A DNA stretch of 64,000 nt. It comes from Rosistilla carotiformis. GTDB taxonomy: Bacteria; Planctomycetota; Planctomycetia; Pirellulales; Pirellulaceae. Below are positions 7,828 to 18,671 of this stretch, one piece after another. Under the pieces are notes generated by a model, which did no database searches, had not been told where the DNA came from, and saw nothing but the letters and a program-made list of their open reading frames with translations. The number at the start of each line of letters is the position of its first letter. Positions within the stretch are counted from its first letter, which is position 1. The position numbers were made by a program, and so were the translations under genes. The stretch spans positions 3,720,001-3,784,000 of the forward strand of contig NZ_CP036348.1 in assembly GCF_007753095.1 (NCBI RefSeq), in the 5' to 3' direction.

Positions 7828-9291
7828 TCACCGCTTGGTCTTCTCCGTTGCGTGCAAGCCGGTGTAATCGTCTCCATTGAGACTTCGGACCACCGAACGC
7901 ATCCAGGAGTTCAGTTCCTTCTGCATCCGCTTCAATCGAGCTTGTTGCTCGGGTGCACCGGAAAGATCGGTTGCTTCCATCGGATCATCCGCCAAATTGT
8001 AGAGCTCGTAGGTTTTGCCGTTGATGCGATGGAGTTTCCATTGCCAGTTGGTCCAGGCCGCATGTCCCGTGGCGACGTCTTCGGAGAACTGCGGAAATTC
8101 GTCGACGTCTTTTCGGATCCGCGGTTCGTCGTGCGGCAGGGGAGCTCCGGCTTGCTGCTTTTCCATGATCGCTTTCTGGATCCGGTCGCTATAGGTGGAC
8201 TGCCCTTGCTGGAACTTGTGCCAGAACCCCAGCGGCTTGCTCCGTTTGGCCGTCTGCCCCGCGATAATGTCGCGGATGTCGATGCCATCGAGTGGTTGTG
8301 GAGGCGTCGACTGAATCCCAGCCATCGCTAGCAGGGTTGGATAGATGTCGCAGGTCCAGGCTGGCACCGCGGTTCGTCCGCTGATTTTGCGAGCGGGCCA
8401 TTCGATGATCGACGGAATTCGTAGGCCCCCTTCGTAGATGCTCCCCTTTCGCTGACGACCACCCGACGTCGCTGCGTTGAGGCCGCCGTTGTCACTGCAA
8501 TACCAGAGGATGGTGTCGTCGGCGATCTCCATGCGTTTCAGCTCCCGACGCAATCTTCCCAGCTGCTGATCCAGCAGGGTGATTTCGCGATAATAGCCGG
8601 CCTGTTTTTCGCCGTCATAAAGCGAAGGACCTTCGGGGACTTCCTGATGCGGATCGTGGGGTGAGGGGAACCAAACGACGGCAAACATCGGCTGCTCGCC
8701 CTGTTGATGTTGCTGCAGGAATTCGAGGGCATCGTCCATCGCGAGTACCGATCCCTTCCCCTGCCGATGTTCGATCTTGCCATTGCGACTTAGATACGGA
8801 TCGTTGTCGAAGTAGTTGAGCCCGATGACCCATTCATCGAATCCCATCCCGCTGGGGTTGCACGGCGAATCGGGTTGCCCGGAGCCCAGATGAACTTTGC
8901 CAAAAATTCCCGTGACGTAGCCTGCATCCTTCAGTGATTCGGCGATCGTTTGTTCGTGAGGACGCATGTAGCGGCCGTGGTTGGTGACCTTGGTGCGAAT
9001 CGGCGAACGTCCGGTCATCACGCTGGCACGCGTCGGCGAACAGACAGGTGCAGCGGAGTAGAAGCGATCGAACACGAACCCCGCCGCCGCCATCGCGTCC
9101 AGTTCCGGGGTCTGCACAAACGGATGTCCGTTGTAGCCGACGTCTCCCCATCCCTGGTCATCGGCCATGACAAGAATGATGTTCGGCTGCGATTCGCTGG
9201 TGCTGTCAGCCCTGGTTTCATTGGCCCGCAGCTCTGGAATCGGGAACAACAGAAACGGCAAGACAAGCAGGCGGTGCTTTGGAAAGATCAT
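7828..9291 (-). CDS. Sulfatase, formylglycine-dependent (arylsulfatase family)
   Basis: A 487-aa sulfatase. A signal peptide covers residues 1-23, metal ligands sit in MADDQGWGD (42-50), and the formylglycine motif CSPTR is at 84-88 followed by TGR, so maturation by a sulfatase-modifying enzyme is expected. Further metal/sulfate residues appear in WYCSDNGGLN. The ATG at 9291 is chosen because it begins the signal peptide. The frame stays open upstream to 9504 only by reading through two REP copies (9406-9471). Likely substrate: a sulfated glycan, in the periplasm or outside the cell. Confidence 0.95.
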   Translation of the reverse strand: MIFPKHRLLVLPFLLFPIPELRANETRADSTSESQPNIILVMADDQGWGDVGYNGHPFVQTPELDAMAAAGFVFDRFYSAAPVCSPTRASVMTGRSPIRTKVTNHGRYMRPHEQTIAESLKDAGYVTGIFGKVHLGSGQPDSPCNPSGMGFDEWVIGLNYFDNDPYLSRNGKIEHRQGKGSVLAMDDALEFLQQHQQGEQPMFAVVWFPSPHDPHQEVPEGPSLYDGEKQAGYYREITLLDQQLGRLRRELKRMEIADDTILWYCSDNGGLNAATSGGRQRKGSIYEGGLRIPSIIEWPARKISGRTAVPAWTCDIYPTLLAMAGIQSTPPQPLDGIDIRDIIAGQTAKRSKPLGFWHKFQQGQSTYSDRIQKAIMEKQQAGAPLPHDEPRIRKDVDEFPQFSEDVATGHAAWTNWQWKLHRINGKTYELYNLADDPMEATDLSGAPEQQARLKRMQKELNSWMRSVVRSLNGDDYTGLHATEKTKR

Positions 9292-9405
9292 GGCTGGTTT
9301 CACTTCGAACAAAACATTTTGAAATAGAAGGTGAAGGCTCCAGCGACGCAACGCGGCGCTGAAGCGGTTGATGGCTAGTGCAGCGTCAAAACTAAAATTT
9401 GGGGG

Positions 9406-9471
9406 GTAGTGGAGGAGGTCACGAGTCCTTTCGCGATAGAGATTATGGGGACTCGTGACCTCGTCCACTAC
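9406..9471. repeat. REP pair (inverted) upstream of the sulfatase gene
   Basis: A plus copy (9406-9428) with a stem change at its fourth base (GGAG for GGAC) and an intact inverted copy (9449-9471, loop GTCA). It lies about 115 bp before the sulfatase start, inside the 360-bp gap to thiD. Nothing else is recognised in 9292-9650. Confidence 0.85.
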
Positions 9472-9650
9472 CATCAGTCCTGAAGTCAAAGTTTGACAAT
9501 CCATTCGCTGTCCATTTCAGCGAGGAGATCGGCACAGATATCGTAACCGCCGCATGGACCGTGAGGGACAGGTTACTGTAGAACGTCGGTCGATTCATGA
9601 GCGGCGGCCATGGAATCGCAAGCAAGGCGTCGGTCGAAGGCGATTCGATT

Positions 9651-10415
9651 TCATAGATTCACCGGACCATAGCCTTTGCCTAGATTGGGGGCCGTGCGAA
9701 TCGCATTGACAACATACAGCTTCGCTTGCTCAACAGCTTCAACCAGCGGCATATTCTGTGAAAGGCTTGCGGTGATCGCTGCGGAAAGAACGCATCCGGT
9801 GCCGTGAGTACTACGTGTATCGATTCGCTCTCCGCCGATGCGATGAAACTCATTTTCGGTGAACAACCAATCGACCGACTCCGAACCGACTTGACCTCCT
9901 TTGACGAGCACATTTTTCGCTCCCAATTGATGAATCATCTGTGCAGCCATTTGCATCGACTCCAAATCATCCACCTCGATGTTTGCTAAACGGGCGGCTT
10001 CCATCCGATTGGGGGTGACCAAGAACGCATGCGGCAGCAATTCGCGACGGAGCACATCGATCGAAGCATCGTCCAGTAGCGGCACGCGATGCTTGCTGAT
10101 CATGACCGGATCGACCACCAAGGGAAAGTGGAATGAGGAAGCACGCTCGGCGACCGCATGGATCATCGCGGCGCTACCGAGTGCCCCCGTCTTGGCTGCC
10201 GTCGGCGGAATATCGTCGAGTACAGCATCCAATTGTGCCAGAACAAACTCGGGATTCATTTGTTCGATGGCGTCGACGGTTTGTGTGTTTTGCACCGTCA
10301 ACAAGGTAACGACACTGGTGCCGTAGACCCGATGGGCGTGAAATGTCTTCAGATCCGCTTGCAACCCCGCACCACCGGAGGGGTCCGAGCCAGCGATAGT
10401 TAAAGCAACATGCAA
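9651..10415 (-). CDS. thiD: Bifunctional hydroxymethylpyrimidine kinase/phosphomethylpyrimidine kinase
   Basis: A 254-aa ribokinase-fold enzyme that phosphorylates HMP and then HMP-phosphate for thiamine pyrophosphate synthesis in the cytoplasm. Signatures: AGSDPSGGAG at residues 8-17, VVDPVMISK near 100, LVTPNRMEA near 131, VKGGQVGSE near 170, and the anion-hole/catalytic motif STHGTGCVLSAAI near 203. Length is standard. It stands alone here, with no other thiamine gene adjacent and no recognisable TPP riboswitch before its start. Confidence 0.96.
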   Translation of the reverse strand: MHVALTIAGSDPSGGAGLQADLKTFHAHRVYGTSVVTLLTVQNTQTVDAIEQMNPEFVLAQLDAVLDDIPPTAAKTGALGSAAMIHAVAERASSFHFPLVVDPVMISKHRVPLLDDASIDVLRRELLPHAFLVTPNRMEAARLANIEVDDLESMQMAAQMIHQLGAKNVLVKGGQVGSESVDWLFTENEFHRIGGERIDTRSTHGTGCVLSAAITASLSQNMPLVEAVEQAKLYVVNAIRTAPNLGKGYGPVNL

Positions 10416-10963
10416 TGTAAGGGTTCCAAGAGCAACAGAGGATGAATCGCGTTGGGGAGCAATGCGAACATGCCCCGATCGCGATTAGTTTATCGCGTTC
10501 TGTTTTCTGAAGCGACGTGATGCAGCGCTGGAAGAGTCGAGAACAGGAGGGCGTGATGATCACCTCTGTTCGATTCCTTGAAGACTGGGATAGACCACGA
10601 CTGGCGGGGACAAGCCGGGGATTATTCAGAATCCTTCCAGGAGAGAACGAATGACCGAGAACCCCAGTCAGCAGCAATGTTTCGAGACGGACTCATTTTG
10701 CGTTGCTGCATGTCCCCTTTGCGTCGCATTCAACGGCGAGCTTTTCCTGCGGGCGACATCCCGAATGGATCCAAGACGAAAAGCCGGAGGGTGCCGCGCA
10801 GCGTTGCACCTCCGGAACGTGATTTTCGATTACGCTATACGCCACGATCGTGGCGAGTATGACGTCGTTGCCGCGACGATTCAGGGTGGCTGTCGCTTCC
10901 CAAAGTCGTCAACCCAATGTTGGCGATCTTGGTAGTTGAACAGACAGGATAGAGAGGAATTGG
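10416..10963. other. Intergenic region with one strong hairpin
   Basis: A 548-bp divergent gap between thiD (minus) and the sialidase-like gene (plus). A GC-rich hairpin, CCGGAGGGTGC (10784-10794) pairing with GCACCTCCGG (10806-10815) apart from one bulged G, lies in it. It has no T-run, so its role is unknown; it may be an RNA element or a small repeat. No convincing gene was found. Confidence 0.5.
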
Positions 10964-12760
<1,797 letters not shown>

Positions 12761-13461
12761 AACGGATGTGATGGTTTCCAGGCCAACGAGAGCACGGGCT
12801 TTCCTATCCCATCTTATCCTGGCGTTCGCCTGGTGAGTGCAGGCACCTCCGCAGATGCGTTTCCCCGCATCGTGCGGTTCCATCGACGAAGACAACGATT
12901 TGATGGATGGCACAGCTTGCGGATATCGGGACGACAAAACATCTAGCCTGCATCGATTGCCTCAGTTGTCGATGCGATTTGCCGGTGTGCCAACACCTTG
13001 CAAATCTGCTCCCGCGTTTTCACTTCCCAGGGTGCAATTTCTGAACATTTGCCCAGTAGGGATTGAAAGCGAATCCAACAGACGATGGTCGTGTGGAATG
13101 CTTACCTCGACGGGCTCGGCAAATGTAATCTCGTCATGGAGTACAGGAGTCCGCGACCAAGTGGCTCTTAGTCCGCTGGCCAGCGACCACCGCACGGTTC
13201 TACCACAGTCATACCACTTAAATTCGCCACGGCGAGGCTGCAGAGAACGTGTATGTATAGAAATTTAGAGCCTTTTTTGTACTGTCCCAGTGGGAAGGCA
13301 TTGAGTTCCGTTTGGGGTGGCGACTAAGATTCCCTTAGGGATCGGCTCGCGTCGCTATGGGGACATGGTGTACCGATCGACTCCTTTGACGATTCCGGCC
13401 TTCTCGCGCAATCAGCGCGGAATGGCAATTTTATCCCTGATTTTTTGGGCTCGGTTGAAGT
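12761..13461. other. Intergenic region without a recognised gene
   Basis: About 700 bp before the second DUF1559 gene. The longest frame (12837-13268, plus) has irregular composition and no domain. The last 100 bp are AT-richer and probably hold the promoter for the downstream DUF1559/lipoprotein unit, but no clear boxes can be named. Confidence 0.5.
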
Positions 13462-14475
13462 ATGTACTATCGAAAGAACAGACAAAATGCAGGCTTCACG
13501 TTGGTGGAACTGCTGGTAGTGATCGCCATTATTGGCATTCTAGTTGGATTGCTGTTACCTGCCGTGCAACAAGCGCGGGAAGCAGCGCGTCGCATGCAGT
13601 GTTCAAACAACCTAAAGCAGTTGGGCATTGCGTTGCACAATTATCATGACACGTTTCAAGCCATGCCATCGGGTTACATCGATATTCGTAACCTCAACTC
13701 CGTGGTGGACAACAAGGGGCACTGGTCTTGGTCCGCTTTTATCCTTCCGTTTGTCGAGTTAGGTAATGTCCAAGACATTTTGGATGTCGGGCGAACGACG
13801 CCATCCGAAGCGCTGTCCGTTCATCAGGACGTGATGCAGTCGTTGTACCCAGCGTTTCGCTGCCCATCGGATACCGGTCCGGACCACAGCAGCACCTCCC
13901 AATGCGCTGGATGCTGCATTGAGAACTCGACGGGTGACAACCTCGGTTTGTCGTTAACGAACTACTTGGGAGTCAACAACTCTGCCTATCCCCGTGCACT
14001 TAAGGCGACAAATTTCGGTGATGGCACCTCCGGTGCAACTGGGATTTTCTTCCGAGATAGCGACACGCGATTTCGAGACATTGTCGATGGGACCTCGAAT
14101 ACGCTTATGGTTGCCGAACGTGCATATCGCGTCGGAAAGAGTGCCTATCTTGCGGGTGAGTTATTTGCGGCGCGAGATTACAACGGCGGTGGGCCGTCGA
14201 ATTGGCAACACGGTAGCGATGCTGCTCAGGGGGTCCCCCGCATCTTGTTGACGACGATTTTTTCGCCCAATAATCCAACGGGATCGGCGGCCACAATTAA
14301 CCACAATGCGATGGGAATGAGCAGCTTGCATCCGGGCGGCGCCCAGGTCTGCTTCGCGGATGGTTCGGTGCGTTTTCTTGCCGAGACGATCCATAGCAAC
14401 ACCAGTGGAGCGACCGACACGATCATGGAGTACTTGGGGAATATGGGCGATGGTGAAGTGATTGGCGAGTACTAA
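13462..14475 (+). CDS. DUF1559 prepilin-like protein
   Basis: A 337-aa DUF1559 protein with the prepilin signal [15 protein letters not shown] at residues 11-25, a membrane helix to about residue 38, and the family motif [19 protein letters not shown]. It ends with the usual [19 protein letters not shown] block and a terminal GEY. A shorter leader (10 residues) than the copy at 3207-4307. It is followed after 57 bp by a small lipoprotein gene, the common DUF1559-lipoprotein pair of planctomycetes, so the two are likely co-transcribed to the terminator at 15072. Confidence 0.95.
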   Translation: MYYRKNRQNAGFTLVELLVVIAIIGILVGLLLPAVQQAREAARRMQCSNNLKQLGIALHNYHDTFQAMPSGYIDIRNLNSVVDNKGHWSWSAFILPFVELGNVQDILDVGRTTPSEALSVHQDVMQSLYPAFRCPSDTGPDHSSTSQCAGCCIENSTGDNLGLSLTNYLGVNNSAYPRALKATNFGDGTSGATGIFFRDSDTRFRDIVDGTSNTLMVAERAYRVGKSAYLAGELFAARDYNGGGPSNWQHGSDAAQGVPRILLTTIFSPNNPTGSAATINHNAMGMSSLHPGGAQVCFADGSVRFLAETIHSNTSGATDTIMEYLGNMGDGEVIGEY

Positions 14476-14532
14476 TCAATTTGATCGAAGCAATCTGGAA
14501 TGCATGAATTTTACTAATTTGGAGTTTTAAGT

Positions 14533-14994
14533 TTGGATACTCGTCTGTTTTCTTTGCGCCACATCGTCGCTCCCTTTCGCAATCTCAGCGGCCTCACATT
14601 GGCCGTCAGTTTGATTTGTTGTTTGGCTGTAGGGTGTGGTGGGCCTGGTGGGCCTGAGCTTGCACATGTCGAAGGCACCGTAACCGTCGATGGCAAACCG
14701 ATCGACGGAGCGTCGGTAACGTTTGAACCTGCCGGTGGTAGGCCTTCGTTCGGAATCACCGATGCCAACGGTCACTATGTTCTGGAGTTTACCGCGACCC
14801 GAGAGGGAGCGCTTCTGGGCGAACACGTTGTCCGGATTACAACCGTTCGAGCTGGCAGTGGCGGTGAAGGTGCGGAGGCTTTGGTGGAGGCACGCAAGGA
14901 ACTTTTGCCTGATACATGTCACGCCAAGTCGGAACTGGTTGCTCAGGTGGAATCGGGAAGTAACTCGCTCGACTTCAACTTAGAGAGTAAGTAG
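14533..14994 (+). CDS. Small lipoprotein with carboxypeptidase-regulatory-like domain
   Basis: A 153-aa protein with a lipoprotein signal: hydrophobic stretch 20-34 and lipobox LAVGC, lipidated Cys35. Residues about 44-150 form one Ig-like regulatory domain: HVEGTVTVDGKPIDGASVTF, then GITDANGHYVLEF. Start codon is TTG at 14533, supported by a GGAG ribosome-binding site at 14521-14524 (8-nt spacing) and by the absence of a usable ATG. Such lipoproteins are routinely encoded after DUF1559 genes; function unknown, location probably the outer membrane or periplasm. Confidence 0.88.
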   Translation: MDTRLFSLRHIVAPFRNLSGLTLAVSLICCLAVGCGGPGGPELAHVEGTVTVDGKPIDGASVTFEPAGGRPSFGITDANGHYVLEFTATREGALLGEHVVRITTVRAGSGGEGAEALVEARKELLPDTCHAKSELVAQVESGSNSLDFNLESK

Positions 14995-15071
14995 CGAAGT
15001 GGTGGGCATTGCCGCACGGTGTCCACCAACACTCGCAACTGACACCATGCTCACAACTTCGCTGGAAGAAC

Positions 15072-15105
15072 AAGCCGCCGGTATTCGTACCGCGCGGCTT
15101 TTTTT
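15072..15105 (+). terminator. Rho-independent terminator after the DUF1559/lipoprotein unit
   Basis: A strong hairpin: arm AAGCCGC-C-GGTA, loop TTCG, arm TACCG-C-GCGGCTT, followed by a run of T. It lies 78 nt after the lipoprotein stop. The rest of 14995-15331 shows no gene. Confidence 0.85.
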
Positions 15106-15331
15106 GTTTAGAACGTGTCTCCCGACACCAGCTTTTTTACCGTGACGAATTCGTCGCGGTCGGATTGAGTGGCGAAACCCGTCCTAGGTTGGTTGTCTTT
15201 TGTTTGACGGCGAACGCGGGACCTGAATCAAAACTTTTATCGTTCATCGATATGGGGCGGGCGTTTGTGACTCCACTGTTTCGATCGAGTTCAGATCCAG
15301 CCGTCGACGCAGTGTACTTTTCCCACGATCG

Positions 15332-15802
15332 TCACGTCTTCACGTTGTATCGATCCGGCACGTGAAAGATCCGCCAATACGGATGCACGGCGTCGGTAGC
15401 TTCGCCGTCTGGCGATTCGAGCGGAAGGCCTGCGCGGCACCATCCGAGGATGCTGTCGCGATAGTTCGTCGCTTCGATGCCGCGGGCAGCCAGTTTGCAT
15501 GCGTATAAATAGCTGCGTCCGCCCACGGTGCAGTAGGTCACCACGCGTCGGCCGGCGAATTTTTCATCCGAGCTGGCTTCAAATTCCTGTTGTGTGATCG
15601 CACCGGGAATCCGAGAGACGGCTCGTTCCGCATCGCTTCGGACATCGATCAACACCGGCGGTGTTTGGCTTGAATTGAGTGCGTCGCGGAGCGCTGCTGT
15701 CGAGATTGTCTCAACCGCCGGCCGACCAAGCGATCGACGCACCGCCTCGATCGCCCCGAATGAAGCGTTACAGAGTCGAAGGACGATATCGCCAGCTGCC
15801 AT
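15332..15802 (-). CDS. Rhodanese-domain protein
   Basis: A 156-aa protein with one rhodanese domain over about residues 30-135. The motif VLIDVRSDAER (50-60) and the active-site loop YCTVGGRSY (Cys91) are present, so sulfurtransferase activity is possible. The N-terminal 28 residues are not part of the domain and the C-terminal 25 residues form a tail. Starts 17 bp after the small zinc-ribbon gene, with which it is probably co-transcribed. Confidence 0.85.
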   Translation of the reverse strand: MAAGDIVLRLCNASFGAIEAVRRSLGRPAVETISTAALRDALNSSQTPPVLIDVRSDAERAVSRIPGAITQQEFEASSDEKFAGRRVVTYCTVGGRSYLYACKLAARGIEATNYRDSILGWCRAGLPLESPDGEATDAVHPYWRIFHVPDRYNVKT

Positions 15803-15819
15803 GAAAATTCACCGCGTCG

Positions 15820-15984
15820 CTAACAGCGACCACCTTCGCAACAGGTCTCGCAGATTCGATGGCACACCGTGCATTGCAACTTGCCTCGGATGTCGATCAA
15901 TCGACCACCACAGACCGGACATGCGGGAACCGAAGCTTTTACTGGATCTTGCTTTTGCGGCCGTTCGTCGGAATCGTTCTGCAT
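15820..15984 (-). CDS. Small zinc-ribbon protein (54 aa)
   Basis: A short frame from ATG (15984) to TAG (15820). The first 20 residues are polar; the rest carries CPVCGG (Cys22, Cys25) and CTVCHRICETCC (Cys38, Cys41, Cys45, Cys48, Cys49) with Cys54 last. Two CxxC pairs about 13 residues apart indicate a zinc ribbon. It sits between the PARG-like gene (51 bp upstream) and the rhodanese gene (17 bp downstream) on the same strand. Function unknown; planctomycetes carry similar small zinc-ribbon genes. Confidence 0.75.
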   Translation of the reverse strand: MQNDSDERPQKQDPVKASVPACPVCGGRLIDIRGKLQCTVCHRICETCCEGGRC

Positions 15985-16035
15985 CGTTTTGTCTTCTCCT
16001 TGCGGTTCAGTAGTCGATCGTATCGTCTCACAGCG

Positions 16036-16908
16036 TCACGCTTCCGAAAAGATGTCGCTAAAGGGACGCAAGTACCGTCGCTGCTGCGACCAATCGGCGA
16101 TGGCAAAGATCACGCTTGAAAAGACGCCTGCAAAGTCACCTTCTAACGCGTCTCGGAAATCCTTCGCCGTTTGCAGCGGATTGTTGCCAAACGCACCACA
16201 TCCCCATGCTCCCAAGACAAGTGAGTTGTATCGATAGGCATGAGCAATCGCAAGAACGCGGTCGATTCGTTGCCGAAGCATTTTTGCCGACCGCGTTCGC
16301 CCAATCGCAGGAGCGTACGGTGCCGCGCACGTGAGGAAGCTGAGCAACCAAGGTTGATCGTACTCCATCCCCGCGTCGTCGCGAAAGACAGGCACGTCGG
16401 GCGACAGGATCGCCCACGCACTCGATGCCGCCGGATCGGTCTCGCGGTGAAAATCATACATCGGATCGCCGATTAGAGTCGCGTACAACGCACTGCAGCG
16501 GCAGAGCGCTTCCTCCTGAGCCGTCGCGCCACGCAAGAATCCGCCTCCTGTCTCGACCCCGTTTGCAAAGTTCAACGCCAACGGCCGATACCCTTGTTCC
16601 AACAGATCGCGAGCGGCAGCGAACGTCGTTTGATTGGCAACGGTGACATGCGTCTCCGAATACCTGTTGCTCTCAACCGGAGGCAGCAAAGCGTATGGCG
16701 AAATGGAAACCTTCGACGCTTTTGCCTTTTGGATCGACGCAGCCCAATCAACGGTCCCCGTGTCGGTGAGGTATTCACCACGGTCGATTGCGTCCAGAGC
16801 CGACCGCCCGAGCGACTCCGCAATTTCCTGACGAATCTCCAGAACACTCTGGTTCATGCGAGCCAGTTCGTCGGAATCGACAACCGGCAGGAAATGCAGC
16901 TTACTCAT
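16036..16908 (-). CDS. Bacterial-type poly(ADP-ribose) glycohydrolase-like protein (TIGR02452 family)
   Basis: A 290-aa macrodomain-superfamily protein. The PARG signature GGG-x(7)-QEE is intact: GGGFLRGATAQEE at residues 121-133, with Glu132/Glu133 as the expected catalytic pair. LNFANG (112-117) precedes it, as in the family, and a second conserved block is VLGAWGCGAFGNNP near 230. Predicted to remove ADP-ribose from modified substrates in the cytoplasm. It lies in the same-strand neighbourhood of pnuC, nadR and an ADP-ribosylglycohydrolase, separated from them by a decayed gene. Confidence 0.9.
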   Translation of the reverse strand: MSKLHFLPVVDSDELARMNQSVLEIRQEIAESLGRSALDAIDRGEYLTDTGTVDWAASIQKAKASKVSISPYALLPPVESNRYSETHVTVANQTTFAAARDLLEQGYRPLALNFANGVETGGGFLRGATAQEEALCRCSALYATLIGDPMYDFHRETDPAASSAWAILSPDVPVFRDDAGMEYDQPWLLSFLTCAAPYAPAIGRTRSAKMLRQRIDRVLAIAHAYRYNSLVLGAWGCGAFGNNPLQTAKDFRDALEGDFAGVFSSVIFAIADWSQQRRYLRPFSDIFSEA

Positions 16909-16981
16909 CGCGTTATCTCACCATCGTATCAATCGCTCGGATACCGTTTACCATCCTACGCAGCCAACAAGGAGTCTTTTA

Positions 16982-17010
16982 GTTTAACCGCGTGGGCAAC
17001 GCCCCACGCT
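16982..17010. repeat. Dispersed repeat fragment with hairpin
   Basis: The 17-nt GTTTAACCGCGTGGGCA at 16982-16998 recurs exactly, inverted, at 51632-51648. Here it forms a short hairpin with the following GCCCCACGC. It lies just beyond the decayed DUF4357 region. Confidence 0.55.
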
Positions 17011-17204
17011 TTTGGTGCCTGCGCGGCCTGAATCGCTCGCGAGTACCTCATCGCAGCCTGTTCCCCGTTCAGCATCAGCTTGGTCGTGATCCAAGCTGCT
17101 CTCCTCGACTCTCCCAGCTTTCGAGAGATCGATCGCCTTAATTGGCCATTGAACTCGTCGCCGTCCTCGTGAGTGGCACGTTCGTCGTCGAGACAGCCCT
17201 TCAT

Positions 17205-17492
17205 TCGTCATCAACACTTGGGAGTTGTACCTGGTGCCGACAATTTTCCAAGCGACACGTCCGTTGGTGTTCCCTTCGGCAACGATCGCCGCACCGGCAC
17301 TGGGACTATTGAAGTACACGTCTTCGGCGAACTGGATTAGAACTTGATCCGACAGCCCGACCAGCTTCTTTTCGTCGACGGGGTGCTGTCGCAGTGCTCG
17401 GTAGCTCGTCCAACTGTCGCGGGGCCCAGCGTTGCTGTCGATCCTTTGAGCACCACGAATCGCCGTCGATCTCTTTCGCAGTTGCTCTTGGC
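17205..17492 (-). pseudogene. Decayed DUF4357-domain gene
   Basis: Two reading frames together resemble the C-terminal half of DUF4357-type proteins (often fused to GIY-YIG nuclease or restriction-related domains). One frame gives RRRFVVLKGSTATL (from about 17470), and after a frame change the other gives SWTSYRALRQHPVDEKKLV then VYFNSPSAGAAIVAEGNTNG and RVAWKIVGT (17415-17212). The order and spacing match the family, but no single frame is intact and the N-terminal half is missing. It sits between two ADP-ribose hydrolase genes. Confidence 0.55.
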
Positions 17493-17576
17493 TCCCCCAA
17501 AAACATGCCCGTTCCGAATCGCTCGTGCTCGGCAAGCGGGAGCCACGCAGGCGAGCTTCGGGATTCCCAGCACTGT

Positions 17577-18671
17577 TTAATAGGGCGGGGCGAGGCGGCG
17601 GAAGCCGTGGTAGAGAACGATTTGCAGGAACAGCAGATTACGGAGCAGAACCGCGATAGGGTTAACTGTCGGAGCCTTGGTCGTGAAGCGTGACACCGCT
17701 CCGCACTGCTGAGGGGCTTTAGCAAAATCGACAGTGGCGAGCGTCTCGGCCACCTTCTGCATCCATGCGATACTCCGCGGATACTCTGCAATTCCCTCGA
17801 TCCACGCATTCGGAATGCCGTCGCGACGGACTCCCGAACCTACAATTCCACCGACGATCGCGGCTGTCGTGTCTGCTTCTCCCCCACAACCGATGATGCT
17901 CGTAACTGCGCCGCGAAAGTCATTCGGATGCGACAACCAGGCATGAATCGCCACCGGAACCGTGTGGTCGATGTAGCCGGTGACGCCGCGAGTGAGTCCG
18001 AGAGAGTCTGCAAAACGCCGCGTCGACTCACCAGCCTTCACGCTTTCGATGGCTCGGCGAAGTAGAGCGATCAACTCCGTTGCCTCGTTACCAAGTGTAT
18101 CGCGAACTTGTTCGAACCAACGGTTGGAATCGATGGCGACATGTGCTCCTGAGTGTCGGGCAGCGAGCGCCACCGCGATTGCACCAAATTCTGCTTTGGG
18201 ATCGGTGTGCGTCATTCGAGTCGAGGCTCGGATCATCTCGAGCATTTGGGAAACGTCTGGGATCGCCACGCCAAAGATCGCTGCCCGCATCGCCGGACCG
18301 TTCCCGGCGGAAAAGACACCGGCGGAAGTTGGCTTCATCCCCAACCATAACTTGATCGCCGAACGTGCGGTCGCCATTCCGACTCCCGCGGGCAACGCCA
18401 AGATCCACCACTTCAACCGCGTTGCGAATCGCTCGACGAAGAGATCAACATCGCCACCCGCTTCAATCAATGATTGGGCGACCATGCAGGTGTGTTCGGT
18501 ATCGTCGGAAACCATCCCGCGTCCAAAAAAGAACCGATATCGGTCTGGCGGACCGAGTAAGCGGGAAGCTCTATCGGGAGCGATGCCTTCGTAGGGTAAG
18601 CCCATCGCATCGCCGACGGCGGTTCCCAAGATGCACCCGACGATGGCTTCGCGTTGCAAAACTACGCTCAT
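17577..18671 (-). CDS. ADP-ribosylglycohydrolase (DraG-like)
   Basis: A 364-aa all-alpha ADP-ribosyl hydrolase. Metal-binding motifs are present: GTAVGDAMGLPYEG (16-29), SDDTEHT (55-61), TRMTHTDP (151-158) and GCGGEADTTAAIVGGI (261-276). These ligate the paired Mg2+ ions that activate the ADP-ribose bond, so it should be an active hydrolase acting on ADP-ribosyl-arginine, ADP-ribosylated nucleic acid or a small molecule. Its start overlaps the nadR stop by 4 nt (ATGA), showing translational coupling in a pnuC-nadR operon. Length is slightly longer than typical (300-350 aa) because of a hydrophobic tail. Confidence 0.93.
   Translation of the reverse strand: MSVVLQREAIVGCILGTAVGDAMGLPYEGIAPDRASRLLGPPDRYRFFFGRGMVSDDTEHTCMVAQSLIEAGGDVDLFVERFATRLKWWILALPAGVGMATARSAIKLWLGMKPTSAGVFSAGNGPAMRAAIFGVAIPDVSQMLEMIRASTRMTHTDPKAEFGAIAVALAARHSGAHVAIDSNRWFEQVRDTLGNEATELIALLRRAIESVKAGESTRRFADSLGLTRGVTGYIDHTVPVAIHAWLSHPNDFRGAVTSIIGCGGEADTTAAIVGGIVGSGVRRDGIPNAWIEGIAEYPRSIAWMQKVAETLATVDFAKAPQQCGAVSRFTTKAPTVNPIAVLLRNLLFLQIVLYHGFRRLAPPY

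Noticed and set aside
9292-9504. Longer sulfatase start with 71 extra residues
   Set aside because: The extra part reads through REP copies and puts the signal peptide in mid-protein.
16984-17204. A separate small gene after the DUF4357 relic
   Set aside because: No frame continues the DUF4357 similarity and the peptides have no domain; treated as decayed DNA.
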